From a virus, in the IMG/VR virus record IMGVR_UViG_3300005533_000239, positions 1 through 26,832 of that record: 26,832 nucleotides of DNA; one strand, written 5' to 3'. Positions 13,909 to 23,074 of the stretch are shown here, piece after piece (within the stretch, counting starts at the first letter, position 1; each line of letters begins with the position of its first letter). Under the pieces are notes generated by a model. That model saw nothing but the letters and a program-made list of their open reading frames with translations. It did no database searches and was not told the DNA's origin. A program made the position numbers and the translations under genes.

Positions 13909-16900
13909 ATGGCCACACAGTTGGAGCTTGAATTCCACCTCGATCAAAATGGCGCACCTTCGCTGATCGATAGTCTGAAGCAAAAATTTTCGGATTTCTT
14001 TGCTCGTGTAAAAGCCTGGGCTACCGGCAGTGGTGACGCGGCCAAATCTGCTGGTGAGGACATCAAAAAGGTTGGAGAAGAAGCCGAGAACTCCGGTAAA
14101 AAGGCTGAGAGCGCTTTTCGCGGCATCGAGTCAGAGGAGCGACAAGCGCATATCGCCGGTCAACTTCTCACTCGGACGTTAGGTGTCGAGATGCCGCGCG
14201 CTCTCGAAAATGTGATCGCCCACAGCTCTGTGCTCGGCCCAGTCTTCAAAGCGGCTTTCGGCGCATCAATTGTCGCTGCTGTTATCCCTGTCATCGGTGA
14301 GATAGGCAAAAAGATCATTGAGATCACCGACGACATGGCTGGATACACGGAAGAAGTGAAGAGAATGGAGCAGGAAACAATTCAGGCCAGCAGAAAGAAC
14401 TGGATTGAGCCTGAAACTTTGGGTGCTAGTCTAGCTCATCTGGATGAGATCAATGCTCGCCTACAGCAAATTGAAGAGGAAAAAAAGAAACTTGAAGAAG
14501 GTGGAAACCAGCCGACCGAAGACGATATTGGAAGCGAAGGTGTAAGCGCCGACGCTGCTGAAACACGCAAAGAGCAGCAACTTAATAGCCTAAAGGCAGA
14601 AGGTATTCGTTTAGAAGAGGACAAGCAGAAATTGCAAGCGAATGAGCTTGGTCAGCTTCAGCAGATTGTGCTTGCCTCAAAAAAACAAGCCGATCTAGCT
14701 GGAAAAACTGGCTTTGCCCGCGCAGCAATTGAAGAAAAGCAGGCTCTTCAAGAACTGTCGAAACAATATGGCGTATTAGGCAGGGATCACAAGGAGTTTG
14801 AACAAGCCAGAGATAACCTAACTAAAATCTCCACGGCACAGATCGTTGACCTTGAGCGCCAAGCAGCAGAACAAACTCTCGCGCTTCGCCACCAAGTGGC
14901 AGACGAGTCACTTCACGACGAAGACAAGATTAGAGCCGACGAGCAATTCTCAATTACAGAGGTGGAGCGGTTACGTCAACGCAGTCTGATCACCCTGCAG
15001 GATGTGAAGCAACGTGAAGTGGCCATTCACCAGCAGGCGGCAAATAAGATTCGCGCTCTCAATCTCGAAATCGCCAAGGTCGAGCAAGGTACTCAGGACT
15101 TCATCCTTGAACAGCAGTTGTCAACGTTGCAGGGCGAGGATCGCATCAACGCTGAACGTAATCTGAAAATCAAACAATTCGAAGATGAGCGCAAGAATAT
15201 TCTTGCTCAAGCAGGCGACCATCTCACGGACCTGGAACTTACCCGCCTAGTAGCAATTACTCAGAAAGAACAAGCGTATTGGGATGCAACCGATGCTCAG
15301 ATTACGGCAGGCCGCAAGCAGGCTGCAGAAGAAAGAGCGCAATTGTTAGAGCAGACTGCCGAACGGCAGAGGGATGCCGAGGCTACAGCGGCACTCGCGA
15401 CGGTTCCGCCATGGTTGAAAGCCTACGCGCAAATTGAAATCGAAAGTAATAAACGATTGCTGTCCATCGATAAGCAAGAGCAATCACAGCTGAGTAAATA
15501 TAAGGAAGGCAGCCAGGAGTACATTGCGATTGAGTCCGCTGCAGAGGCAGAGCGTGCCGCAGTGCATGCCGAGATAAACGAGAAGATCATTGCGGAAAAC
15601 GAAAAGCTTACCCAGCAGCTTGGCAGTGAGTTGGAGAGTGTTTTCAACGATATTGGTTCCGGCAAGATCGGCCAGACGATTCTGAAAAACATGGAGCATC
15701 TGTTCTTTCAGATTCTTGCGCAATGGCTTCTGACGATGGGTTCCATGAAATCAGGAGCAGGCAGCATCCTTGGCTCAATCGTTTTTGGTCAAGGCTCCGT
15801 GGGCGCGGGAGTTCTGGGCGGCGGTGGTGGAAATCCTCTGGCTGGCTTGCTTGGTCCCGCATTGGGCGGTGTAAGCACGGCGAGCGGTACGCCGCCATTT
15901 ATTTCTTCCGGAGCCAATGCAACTGCGCCAGGTGTATTTGGTTTGGGTGGACTTCCGCTGGGCGGCGGATCGACCGCATCTGCGCCACAGGCCGCATCAG
16001 CATCAGGTCCCGACCTTTCCACGTTGTTCGGGTTGAGTGGTGCTCCGTTTGGAGGTACCACTACTGGTGTAACGCCACCATTTGCTCCTGGTGGTTCTAC
16101 AAGTTCACTCGGGAGCAGTCTTCTCACTCCCTCTGGTGCGCTCAGTACAGCAAGCTTTGCCGATACGATCACTCAACCGTTGCGCGCTCCTCAAGTCCAA
16201 GGTGGTCTTCTTGGTGGCTTGAAAAGCCTCTTCAGCTCCGGCGGCGCAGGAGTTGGATTAGCTGCCGGACTTTTGCCACTATTGGGTAACGCTGTTGGCG
16301 GCAAGCTGGGACTGCTGGGCACATCTCTACCATTGTTTGCAGCGCTCAATCCGTTCGGGTTGGCGTCCGGGCTGATCTCAGGAGCGCTTGGCCTGGGTCT
16401 GGCTTCTGCTGCAGGCGGCGGCCTGCTTGGTTTTGGCGTTGGTCTGCAGCACGGTCCTCTGGCTGGCGCGCTGGCCGGAGCTGGCGGCGGCGTCGGCATA
16501 GGTGCGCTGCTTGGGCTTATCACCGGACTAGGCGGCCCAGTTGGCCTCATAGTTGGCGGCATCGTCGGATTGTTGGGTGGAATCTTTGGCGGCCTGTTCG
16601 GCGGCAGTAAGCGTAAGAGAGAGGCCAACGACTATTTCACAAAGCAGATTCAACCAGCGATTCAAAAGATCGAGGATGAGTACAAGAGCTTTCAGCTTGA
16701 TTCACTGAGTGCCCATCAGCAACTCGACCAACTCGATCAACAGGCCGAGGACGAGTTGAAGAAGCTCAAAGACGAAGGAAAGAGCGTTTGGAAAAACAAA
16801 GTGCATCCAGCGATCTTGGCTTCCGAAAAAGATATCGACTCGCTCGAAGTCGAGCGCCAACGCCGATCCGGACTGCTTTTCGGGCCACCGCAGTTTCACG

Positions 16901-17181
16901 ATGGCGGATACGTCTCTGCGTCCTATGCCAGCTTCAACACGCTTCCAGGCGAGCTGCCCGCTGTGCTCCGTAAGGGTGAGTTTGTCGTGAATCAATCTTC
17001 CACAGCCGATAACTTGCAGACACTGCACCGCCTCAACAGTGGGGGCACAGTTGGCGGCGACATCCACATTTACGGTTCTCTTGTGCAGGCTCAGAGTGTA
17101 GATGAAGCATGGTTGCGTAACGGTGGAATCGACAAGATCATTGCAGGCCTTCAACGCGCCAAAAGTGAGGGGAAGATATGA
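13909..17181 (+). CDS. Tail tape measure protein
   Basis: 1090 residues, the largest gene, directly after the chaperone-position pair. It sets tail length and is ejected ahead of the DNA. Layout: residues 1-90 helical; a hydrophobic stretch about 97-140 (VFKAAFGASIVAAVIPVIGEIG); about 170-600 long coiled coils rich in Glu, Gln, Lys and Ala; about 620-900 Gly-rich and hydrophobic, with likely membrane segments ending GGIFGGLFGGSKRKR; then helices. Near the end, FHDGGYVSASYA and LPAVLRKGEFVVNQ form the common tape-measure C-terminal motif. By the lambda rule of about 1.5 angstrom per residue, a tail near 150-160 nm is expected. An AAAGGAG site lies before the ATG. Confidence 0.92.
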   Translation: MATQLELEFHLDQNGAPSLIDSLKQKFSDFFARVKAWATGSGDAAKSAGEDIKKVGEEAENSGKKAESAFRGIESEERQAHIAGQLLTRTLGVEMPRALENVIAHSSVLGPVFKAAFGASIVAAVIPVIGEIGKKIIEITDDMAGYTEEVKRMEQETIQASRKNWIEPETLGASLAHLDEINARLQQIEEEKKKLEEGGNQPTEDDIGSEGVSADAAETRKEQQLNSLKAEGIRLEEDKQKLQANELGQLQQIVLASKKQADLAGKTGFARAAIEEKQALQELSKQYGVLGRDHKEFEQARDNLTKISTAQIVDLERQAAEQTLALRHQVADESLHDEDKIRADEQFSITEVERLRQRSLITLQDVKQREVAIHQQAANKIRALNLEIAKVEQGTQDFILEQQLSTLQGEDRINAERNLKIKQFEDERKNILAQAGDHLTDLELTRLVAITQKEQAYWDATDAQITAGRKQAAEERAQLLEQTAERQRDAEATAALATVPPWLKAYAQIEIESNKRLLSIDKQEQSQLSKYKEGSQEYIAIESAAEAERAAVHAEINEKIIAENEKLTQQLGSELESVFNDIGSGKIGQTILKNMEHLFFQILAQWLLTMGSMKSGAGSILGSIVFGQGSVGAGVLGGGGGNPLAGLLGPALGGVSTASGTPPFISSGANATAPGVFGLGGLPLGGGSTASAPQAASASGPDLSTLFGLSGAPFGGTTTGVTPPFAPGGSTSSLGSSLLTPSGALSTASFADTITQPLRAPQVQGGLLGGLKSLFSSGGAGVGLAAGLLPLLGNAVGGKLGLLGTSLPLFAALNPFGLASGLISGALGLGLASAAGGGLLGFGVGLQHGPLAGALAGAGGGVGIGALLGLITGLGGPVGLIVGGIVGLLGGIFGGLFGGSKRKREANDYFTKQIQPAIQKIEDEYKSFQLDSLSAHQQLDQLDQQAEDELKKLKDEGKSVWKNKVHPAILASEKDIDSLEVERQRRSGLLFGPPQFHDGGYVSASYASFNTLPGELPAVLRKGEFVVNQSSTADNLQTLHRLNSGGTVGGDIHIYGSLVQAQSVDEAWLRNGGIDKIIAGLQRAKSEGKI

Positions 17182-18503
17182 GCCAAAACAACATTCTCAA
17201 CCCCACTGCATCAAGCGTATTCAATCCAGAATATCCGCTCCGCATTGTCGATCCGAGCACAGTTGCCCGCACTCAAGCCCGCAGCGGTCGCGTATATGCA
17301 AAGCGCGTGGTGGCTCGCGGCCCGGTATTTTCTCTGCAGTGGAACAACCGGCAATTCTCTACCTATAACGCATTGCGGCAATGGTTCCGTCAATATTCGC
17401 AGGACTTTTTCACGCTCTTCGACATCGATGGCGGTCGCTATTACAGCGGGCAGTTTCAGGATGAACCTCAGTATGAAATCGCTGGCAACGACAAGGTGAA
17501 CATCACAGCAACCTTTGCAGTCATTCCCGGCCTGCCTATGTTTCAGTATCCCGCCACCTGGGGAATCGACTCCATCATGTTTGACGAGCGCGATGGCTTT
17601 GGCTCCGATCTGGTAAAGCTCACTGGCAATTGGGATCATCGGACAAAGAATCTGCTGCTCTTCTCTCAAGACATGGAGAACACCACATCTGTAAACATTA
17701 CGCCTGGAGGATGGTTTTTCGACGGAGCAAGTTCCGTCCTCGCAGACAATGCTGCGGACCCTTTTGGCGGGCAGCTTGCTGATCTGATAACAAAAGGCAG
17801 CGGCTCTTTCGTAAACTTTGCCAGTGTCTTCCAGCCAGTTGCTTATTTCCCACGCCCATCGCAATCGTTCACATTGTCTGTATATCTCGGTGTTCCGACC
17901 GGAGCTGCAGCGCTTCCAGGCGTCACTCTCAATTTTTCGGACACGAACATCAATAACAACTCTGGCCCGTTCACGCTGTCCACCGTGCCACAGCGGTTCA
18001 GCTTCACTTCGTCAGGATACGGAGCAAACAACAAAGGATTATTGCTTGTAGGAGTGACTATTCCTGGTGCTGCCGGAACCAAAATCACGGCGTTTGGATG
18101 GCAACTGGAATCTGGCATTGCACCCAGTCAATACACATCCACCACCAATTCACCTGTGGAACTCCCTTTCCCCAGTCCCAATCCGGCTTACTTCAACGGC
18201 TTCGCCTACTGGTCCCCAGGCACGTCGCCGGCAGATGCAGCCGAGTGGCTTTATCTTGGTTATGGTTTTCGCCTTTGGTCGCCCCGCAATACGGACATGG
18301 GTATCGCCCAAGTGTCTATTGATGGTGTCAGCGTGAGCAATGTAGATATGTTCTCGCCTGTGCTCGCTGCATCCTCTCCTGTTCTGACTTTTGCCAATGT
18401 TCCCTTCGGGCTGCACAGAATCAAAATCTCACCAACCAACACAAAGAACGCAGGCAGCTCAGATTTCATCATCGCTGCTGATGCTGTGGAGGCAATGCAA
18501 TAG
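17178..18503 (+). CDS. Distal tail protein with sugar-binding-like domains
   Basis: 441 residues. Residues 1-125 fit the N-terminal beta domain of distal tail proteins that close the tail tube: FSLQWNNRQFSTYNALRQWF, FFTLFDIDGGRYYSGQF. Residues about 150-335 look like a jelly-roll binding domain, with NLLLFSQDMENTTSV and the closing motif ITAFGWQLESGIAPSQYTST that ends many such phage modules. Residues about 345-441 form a second lectin-like domain (GYGFRLWSPRNTDMGIAQVS, IDGVSV, GLHRIKISPTNTKN). Together they suggest a receptor-binding or glycan-gripping role at the tail tip. ATG overlaps the tape measure stop (ATGA). The binding roles are inferred from domain style. Confidence 0.75.
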   Translation: MSQNNILNPTASSVFNPEYPLRIVDPSTVARTQARSGRVYAKRVVARGPVFSLQWNNRQFSTYNALRQWFRQYSQDFFTLFDIDGGRYYSGQFQDEPQYEIAGNDKVNITATFAVIPGLPMFQYPATWGIDSIMFDERDGFGSDLVKLTGNWDHRTKNLLLFSQDMENTTSVNITPGGWFFDGASSVLADNAADPFGGQLADLITKGSGSFVNFASVFQPVAYFPRPSQSFTLSVYLGVPTGAAALPGVTLNFSDTNINNNSGPFTLSTVPQRFSFTSSGYGANNKGLLLVGVTIPGAAGTKITAFGWQLESGIAPSQYTSTTNSPVELPFPSPNPAYFNGFAYWSPGTSPADAAEWLYLGYGFRLWSPRNTDMGIAQVSIDGVSVSNVDMFSPVLAASSPVLTFANVPFGLHRIKISPTNTKNAGSSDFIIAADAVEAMQ

Positions 18504-19211
18504 ATGCCTAGAACACTTCCAACCGGAATGCAGGCGGAGCTGTCGAAGCATGGCGGCTTTGTAGACACGATTCTTCTCGACATTCAAACCTCCGATGGCA
18601 GCACGTTTTTCTGGACCGATGTCGAGGGCGTGTATCCAACCCGAATTGTTGCAGGCACTCAGTTCTATTTGCCGTGGGTTAAATCAGCCGGTCCATTCAA
18701 GCGCACTCGCGATCTCTCGACAGACTCCGGAGACCTGGTTCTGCAGAATTTATCTGGAAACACCATTGATCGAGACGTTGCGTCGGCCTTGAAGAACCAT
18801 GAGTTCGAGGGCGCGCTAGCGGTTGTGCGCTTCTGGTCGCCGTTGATTGCGGCAGCACGAGACGAGTTGCACATGACTCTTTCTGAGCAGAACCCGCGTG
18901 AAGATGAGGTGTCTTTTCGGATGCTTCAGCTATTTGACACCTCTCAATATGACGTTGCGGGTGACGTCCAGGATGAGATTTGCACTTGGCGCTATAAGAG
19001 CCCACAGTGCGGTGCCACGGACTCTGCCACTTCATGCACCAAGTTCTTTTCCGACTGCGTGGTTCATGGAGCAGTGGAAAGGTTCAACGCAATCGTCACC
19101 ATTGTTCCGAATGTGGCTGTGACTACGCCGCCAACTCAGTTTGGTGGTGGCGGCAACCGTGGTGGCAGCGACCGCATTCCTCCAAGGCTTCTCCGGCCTT
19201 TGGTGAGGTAG
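18504..19211 (+). CDS. Minor tail protein, lambda gpL / phage BR0599-DUF2163-like
   Basis: 235 residues. The N-terminal part is a tail hub-type beta domain (FVDTILLDIQTSDGSTFFWT). The C-terminal part has four cysteines at 160, 169, 178 and 185 in the order C-9-C-9-C-7-C: CTWRYKSPQCG, SCTKFF, DCVVHG. Lambda gpL holds a [4Fe-4S] cluster with four cysteines where the first and last spacings are also 9 and 7. An iron-sulfur cluster is therefore likely here, with a shorter middle loop. The tail ends Gly/Arg-rich. The protein joins the distal tail ring to the central tail-tip protein, which is encoded next (5-base gap). Confidence 0.78.
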   Translation: MPRTLPTGMQAELSKHGGFVDTILLDIQTSDGSTFFWTDVEGVYPTRIVAGTQFYLPWVKSAGPFKRTRDLSTDSGDLVLQNLSGNTIDRDVASALKNHEFEGALAVVRFWSPLIAAARDELHMTLSEQNPREDEVSFRMLQLFDTSQYDVAGDVQDEICTWRYKSPQCGATDSATSCTKFFSDCVVHGAVERFNAIVTIVPNVAVTTPPTQFGGGGNRGGSDRIPPRLLRPLVR

Positions 19212-19216
19212 AGATT

Positions 19217-21904
19217 ATGGGCTCTGTCGCGCTACTGCAAGGATCGGCGGCGTTCTCTCAGATCGCAAATGCTCAGCTTGGGATTGCTTTGCCTCTGGCT
19301 TACGGCTACAACCGCGTTAGAGGTAACAATGTCCTTCTCCAGCAGCTCACTGATAAGAGCACTGTGGCTTTCTACATTTACGGCGAGGGTGAGTGGGACG
19401 GCCTGGAGCGCCTCTGGCTGAACCGCAAGTTGGCCAACATCGCAGACACGACGGTTGTGCATTTCCATCCTGGAATTGATGGTGTACTGGGAAGAGGACT
19501 GAATCCAACGTCGGTGGGAGGCGATCAAGGTGTTGATCAGTTCTTTTCGTTGCTTCCAAGTAATTTCCAGCGCGTAACCTTCTCCCGTAAGGCTTATCTG
19601 GCCGTTCATGTACAGCCCGATCCGGCAGCTCCAAGCGCGACTCTCGATGTAGTCGCAGATTGCCGATGTTGCAAGGTGCGCCAATTCGACGTTAACGGCA
19701 ACCAAACCGCTTACGGCTTTTCGACCAACGGAGCATGGCAGGTGCTTGACCTTATCCTTCGTACGGTTCTCAAGCCTGATTGGCTTCCAAGTGCGGCGGC
19801 CGCCGCCGGTGGCGATCTCACTGCGGACGAAAAGGCGAGGATTGATTTTACGTCGTTGCTGGATTCAGTCGCATGGTGTGATTTCAACATCGGCAACGGC
19901 ATCAAGCGGTTTGAATCTAGCGTTGCCTTCCCGTCCTCGGTAAAGCTTCAACAGGCTCTCGCTCAGCTTTTAACGATGTCTCAGCTCTTTGTACATGAGG
20001 CCGCTGGTCGCATCTTCATACGCGCCGACAAGCCGCGTGTATCCACGTTCATCCTAACCGCAGATCACATCGTTCCCGGCACCGGCAATTTCGACAAGAT
20101 CGATCTTCACGGCACAACCAACCGAATCATCGCTTCATACAACGATCTCAATCCGATGGATCAAGCCGATATCGACACAACCGCCAACAACGGTCTCGTT
20201 AGGAATGCAGGTGTGGTTACTGTGAAAACAAAGGGCCAGCATCCGTTCCTGCAAAACGATAATGTGCAGATTCTCAACTGCGACGATCCCAGTTTTACAG
20301 GCGTGTTTACCCTATCAAGTGTTCCCACTTCGATCAGTTTCACGTTTGCTCAGCCGGGTGCAAATGCGACAAGCGGAAATGGCTACTGCGGCATGCCCGA
20401 AAGCAGATTTATTGGGCGTTCGACGACAGTCGATCACGAGAAGCATCAGAACGCGATTGGCCAACGTGGTCTGCGCTTGAATGCGGCATTTAGGCGGGTT
20501 CCGCTGAATATCACGCTCGGCAATAACACCAGTGAGCGCACGTTTCGCATTTTGAATTTCTTGAAGATACGCAATCTCGGTGTTGATGCGTCTCCCTACA
20601 ATGCTCCCTGGACTGCCCAGTTCACGATCTATTGGGATGCTGTGGACTCACAAGGCCGTTCTTTTGCCGAGCAGCTATTGGGAGACGTGCTGACGATCGA
20701 TCGCTCGATCTCCGAGGAATTTGCTGGCGACTACGAGATCTTAGATGCCACGATCAATCATCCGTCCAGTTCTTCCAGTGGCGGCTCCGGCGGCGGCAGC
20801 AATAGCGGCTCATCGTCTATAAACGTGGCAACGGTCGAAGTTAAGCTGCTTCAGTTTATTCCCTCTGCTTTTTCGGATGTGTCAGTGGGCAATGCTCCGC
20901 TTGCGTCATCCATCGTTCGTGGCGATTTGCCGCTCTCATTGCCTACGGACAATCTCATTCGCAATGGCGATTTCGAGCAAGGCATGGGCAATTGGCAATC
21001 ACTGATCCCAAACCTCGGATTTCAGATTCGCCACGGCATTCCTGGCCTTCCGCGTGGATCATCCGAATTGATGGTCAATCCCACATCTCAGGGCTTTCAA
21101 TTCCAAGGCGTCGAACTGATCCCTGTGGACATCAATAAGGTGTATTTGATGGAGTGCTGGCTAAGAATTGTCGCCCCGTTGACAGGCGGCATCCGTTTCT
21201 TTTGCGGTCTTCAGGAATATGACCTTAATAAGAATCAGGTATTCCATTTTCCTGGCAACGCCTTTGCTATGTGGTGCTCGTTTGTGCTGGCCGCGTCCAC
21301 AGTCGGCAACACCTGGCAGTTTTCGTCGGTTGAAATATCTGGCTCCAGCACCAGCCCCTCTACTACTCAATTCAATGCTGCGGCAGCTTATGTTTCTGCA
21401 GCTATCTTTCTTTCCGGAGATGCTGCTGGAGTCGGCCAACAGGTCGAGATGTGCGGATTTCGCCTTTCAGAGGTTGCGGCCGGATCGCGCCGAGCGATCA
21501 CCGGGTTGAATGGCGTAGGCCAGATTATCAACACTTTTAAGAGCAATCCTGTAAACAGCAACGGTGCTCCGACAGGTCCAAATCCTCTCACGCAAGTTGG
21601 CACATCTACCGCTATTGCTGTTGCATCTAACGCCATCCAGTTCGGTGCTGGCGTCGTTGCATATAACTCAGGATCGTTGAACCCTGGTTCTTACGGCACT
21701 TTTGCCGTTTATGCAATCGATCCCACTTATGCTGGCGGCTCTCAGCCCTTTTTTGCCACTCCTTCCAACCAAGTTCTTTCCAGCAACGATGGCATTGTTC
21801 CTATGGGCGTCATTACAACGGTTTCTAGCGGTGGTGGCGCTGGTACAGGTGGAGGAACTGGCGCAGCAGGCGGCGGCAGCGTCAGCAGAACTTTATTGAG
21901 GTGA
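19217..21904 (+). CDS. Central tail-tip / host-specificity protein (gpJ-like position)
   Basis: 895 residues. I choose ATG 19217 (GAGG at 19204-19207, 9 bases upstream); the frame stays open back to 19007, but that part overlaps the gpL-like gene in another frame. Residues 1-about 510 form the tail hub core: IALPLAYGYNRVRGNN, FYIYGEGEWDGLERLWLN, DCRCCKVRQFD, WQVLDLILRTVLKPDWLP. A Ser/Gly linker of about 18 residues lies near 517-535. A new domain begins at about 579 with NLIRNGDFEQGMGNWQ, the usual opening of a carbohydrate-binding (CBM4/9-type) jelly roll, running to about 745. The end is Gly-rich (about 871-888). This is the likely main receptor-binding protein. Receptor unknown. Confidence 0.78.
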   Translation: MGSVALLQGSAAFSQIANAQLGIALPLAYGYNRVRGNNVLLQQLTDKSTVAFYIYGEGEWDGLERLWLNRKLANIADTTVVHFHPGIDGVLGRGLNPTSVGGDQGVDQFFSLLPSNFQRVTFSRKAYLAVHVQPDPAAPSATLDVVADCRCCKVRQFDVNGNQTAYGFSTNGAWQVLDLILRTVLKPDWLPSAAAAAGGDLTADEKARIDFTSLLDSVAWCDFNIGNGIKRFESSVAFPSSVKLQQALAQLLTMSQLFVHEAAGRIFIRADKPRVSTFILTADHIVPGTGNFDKIDLHGTTNRIIASYNDLNPMDQADIDTTANNGLVRNAGVVTVKTKGQHPFLQNDNVQILNCDDPSFTGVFTLSSVPTSISFTFAQPGANATSGNGYCGMPESRFIGRSTTVDHEKHQNAIGQRGLRLNAAFRRVPLNITLGNNTSERTFRILNFLKIRNLGVDASPYNAPWTAQFTIYWDAVDSQGRSFAEQLLGDVLTIDRSISEEFAGDYEILDATINHPSSSSSGGSGGGSNSGSSSINVATVEVKLLQFIPSAFSDVSVGNAPLASSIVRGDLPLSLPTDNLIRNGDFEQGMGNWQSLIPNLGFQIRHGIPGLPRGSSELMVNPTSQGFQFQGVELIPVDINKVYLMECWLRIVAPLTGGIRFFCGLQEYDLNKNQVFHFPGNAFAMWCSFVLAASTVGNTWQFSSVEISGSSTSPSTTQFNAAAAYVSAAIFLSGDAAGVGQQVEMCGFRLSEVAAGSRRAITGLNGVGQIINTFKSNPVNSNGAPTGPNPLTQVGTSTAIAVASNAIQFGAGVVAYNSGSLNPGSYGTFAVYAIDPTYAGGSQPFFATPSNQVLSSNDGIVPMGVITTVSSGGGAGTGGGTGAAGGGSVSRTLLR

Positions 21905-21910
21905 ATTTCT

Positions 21911-22387
21911 ATGACAAACAACATTACTCATACGGTTAATGCAACTCTTGACGATGGAACCATCCAAACGCACACAGCCGAGGCCCTAGAAGTTCGGCAC
22001 TTCGCGGATGGGTGCATCGGCGTTATGTCAAGCTGCTGCGGCAAGGTTGGCGGCACCGCAGTTTGTTCTTCATGTCAGGGAAATGGATGTACATCCTGCC
22101 ACAATAGCGGGTCCGTTAAGCTCGAAGACACTCGCTCCTGGCACACCTTTTACGATGTCGCATCGCTCTCCAATGAGCAAATGCTCTCTGAAGTGAAATT
22201 CCATGTTCAGCGGGTTGCTGAAAACCACCTTGCAAGGAGCAAGGCAATGGCGTTCATTGTCGGTCTGATTAAGCCTTCTGATTCGTCTCCCACAGTAGTA
22301 CCACTAACCAATTCCTTTAACGCTACTACTACTGTGCAGCCCAAACCCGTCTCAGTGCAGCCTAATTCAGGTAAAATTCCAAATTAG
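21911..22387 (+). CDS. Small Cys-rich zinc-binding-like protein at the end of the tail operon
   Basis: 158 residues. Cysteines at 35, 42, 43, 52, 55, 60 and 63 with His64. The stretch CSSCQGNGCTSCHNSG contains a CXXCXGXG unit like the DnaJ zinc finger, followed by a second CXXC. The C-terminal third is Ser/Thr/Pro/Val-rich and looks disordered. It starts 6 bases after the tail-tip stop with GAGGTG upstream and is the last + gene of the operon. Possible roles are a folding helper for the tail-tip protein or a lysis/regulatory gene; neither is shown. Its stop overlaps the stop of a minus-strand frame by three bases (22384-22387). Confidence 0.7.
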   Translation: MTNNITHTVNATLDDGTIQTHTAEALEVRHFADGCIGVMSSCCGKVGGTAVCSSCQGNGCTSCHNSGSVKLEDTRSWHTFYDVASLSNEQMLSEVKFHVQRVAENHLARSKAMAFIVGLIKPSDSSPTVVPLTNSFNATTTVQPKPVSVQPNSGKIPN

Positions 22388-22608
22388 TGCAGCGCAATTC
22401 GCCTAGCCACACGGATGGCACAAATGCTTCCAAGTTGTTTTTCGTTCATTTTTGCCCGACCAGCTTTGTCGCGGAACAGGATGGTCTCATCATCGGCTTC
22501 GTGATTGCCTTGGTTTAGCAGTCCTATCCTGACGAGGGTTATATTCACTTTGTCGGCGGTTTTGCCGTGCCACAAAAGTGCCGGGCCAATGAGCGGGATT
22601 TTTTGCAA
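22384..22608 (-). pseudogene. Same-frame continuation behind a TGA stop
   Basis: A 74-residue open frame with only a TTG start (22606-22608) and no ribosome site. It lies in the same frame as the upstream minus-strand gene and is separated from it by one TGA (22630-22632) plus eight sense codons. The text looks like real protein (IPLIGPALLWHGKTADKVNI, TLVRIGLLNQGNHEADDETI). The likeliest reading is the C-terminal part of a longer gene cut by a nonsense mutation. Chance openness or stop readthrough are alternatives. Confidence 0.4.
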
Positions 22609-22629
22609 GCTGAATGATGTGGAGTCCGA

Positions 22630-22974
22630 TCAGGGCGCCTGCGCGATATCGATCTTCAGCGAGCGGTTACTGCCAGTTACCTCAACACCCTTTGTGCCCC
22701 GAATCGTGTCCAGCGGAATCGAAACATCGTAAGAACACAAAGAGGGGAAAATCGCCTCGCGTCGGTCCCATAACACCTGAATCTGCCAGTACTCAGGTTG
22801 TGTCACGTACATCTGCGGTTCGAGCTTCACCGGGCAACCGGCAGCGGAACCGCTCGGAGTATTCCCCCTCACCCTCAGAATATGTGCGCCCGGCCTATCT
22901 CCGGCCGCGATTTCCGCCTTCTCGAAATCGACGGGAATCCAGTCTGCTTCATGTCTTGAATCCGATGTCCTCAT
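22630..22974 (-). CDS. Unknown 114-aa protein, possibly truncated by a stop codon
   Basis: Not recognised. ATG at 22974 has a good ribosome site on the minus strand (AGAGGGAGAGG about 5 bases upstream). The text has a dense soluble-domain look: PVKLEPQMYVTQPEYWQIQV, AIFPSLCSYDVSIPL, DTIRGTKGVEVTGS. It reads as a beta-rich domain. Past the TGA the same frame remains open for another 82 codons (see the next minus-strand entry), so the full form may have been about 195 residues. It is the third gene of a minus-strand cassette, opposite to the phage operon, and so is likely cargo or host DNA. The plus-strand frame over the neighbouring stretch lacks a ribosome site and is Arg-rich, so I reject it. 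Confidence 0.6.
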   Translation of the reverse strand: MRTSDSRHEADWIPVDFEKAEIAAGDRPGAHILRVRGNTPSGSAAGCPVKLEPQMYVTQPEYWQIQVLWDRREAIFPSLCSYDVSIPLDTIRGTKGVEVTGSNRSLKIDIAQAP

Positions 22975-23074
22975 GTTGCCTCTCCCTCTAAAGCATTCTA
23001 AAGTTCAGCGGGCGCGCCGCAGTCGAACTCGTGAACGAATCTGTGGAAATCAGTGGCGGAAAACCTCCGAGGCC

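Noticed and set aside
15789-16628. Minus-strand Pro-rich frames opposite the tape measure
   Set aside because: Pro runs are the reverse of Gly codons in the tape measure's Gly-rich part, a typical shadow.
19007-19216. 70-codon upstream extension of the tail-tip gene
   Set aside because: It overlaps the gpL-like gene in another frame. The Cys/Trp/His-rich text is atypical, and ATG 19217 has a ribosome site and a family-like N-terminus.
18504-21904. Diversity-generating retroelement acting on tail-tip genes
   Set aside because: No reverse transcriptase and no template/variable repeat pair is seen in the window.
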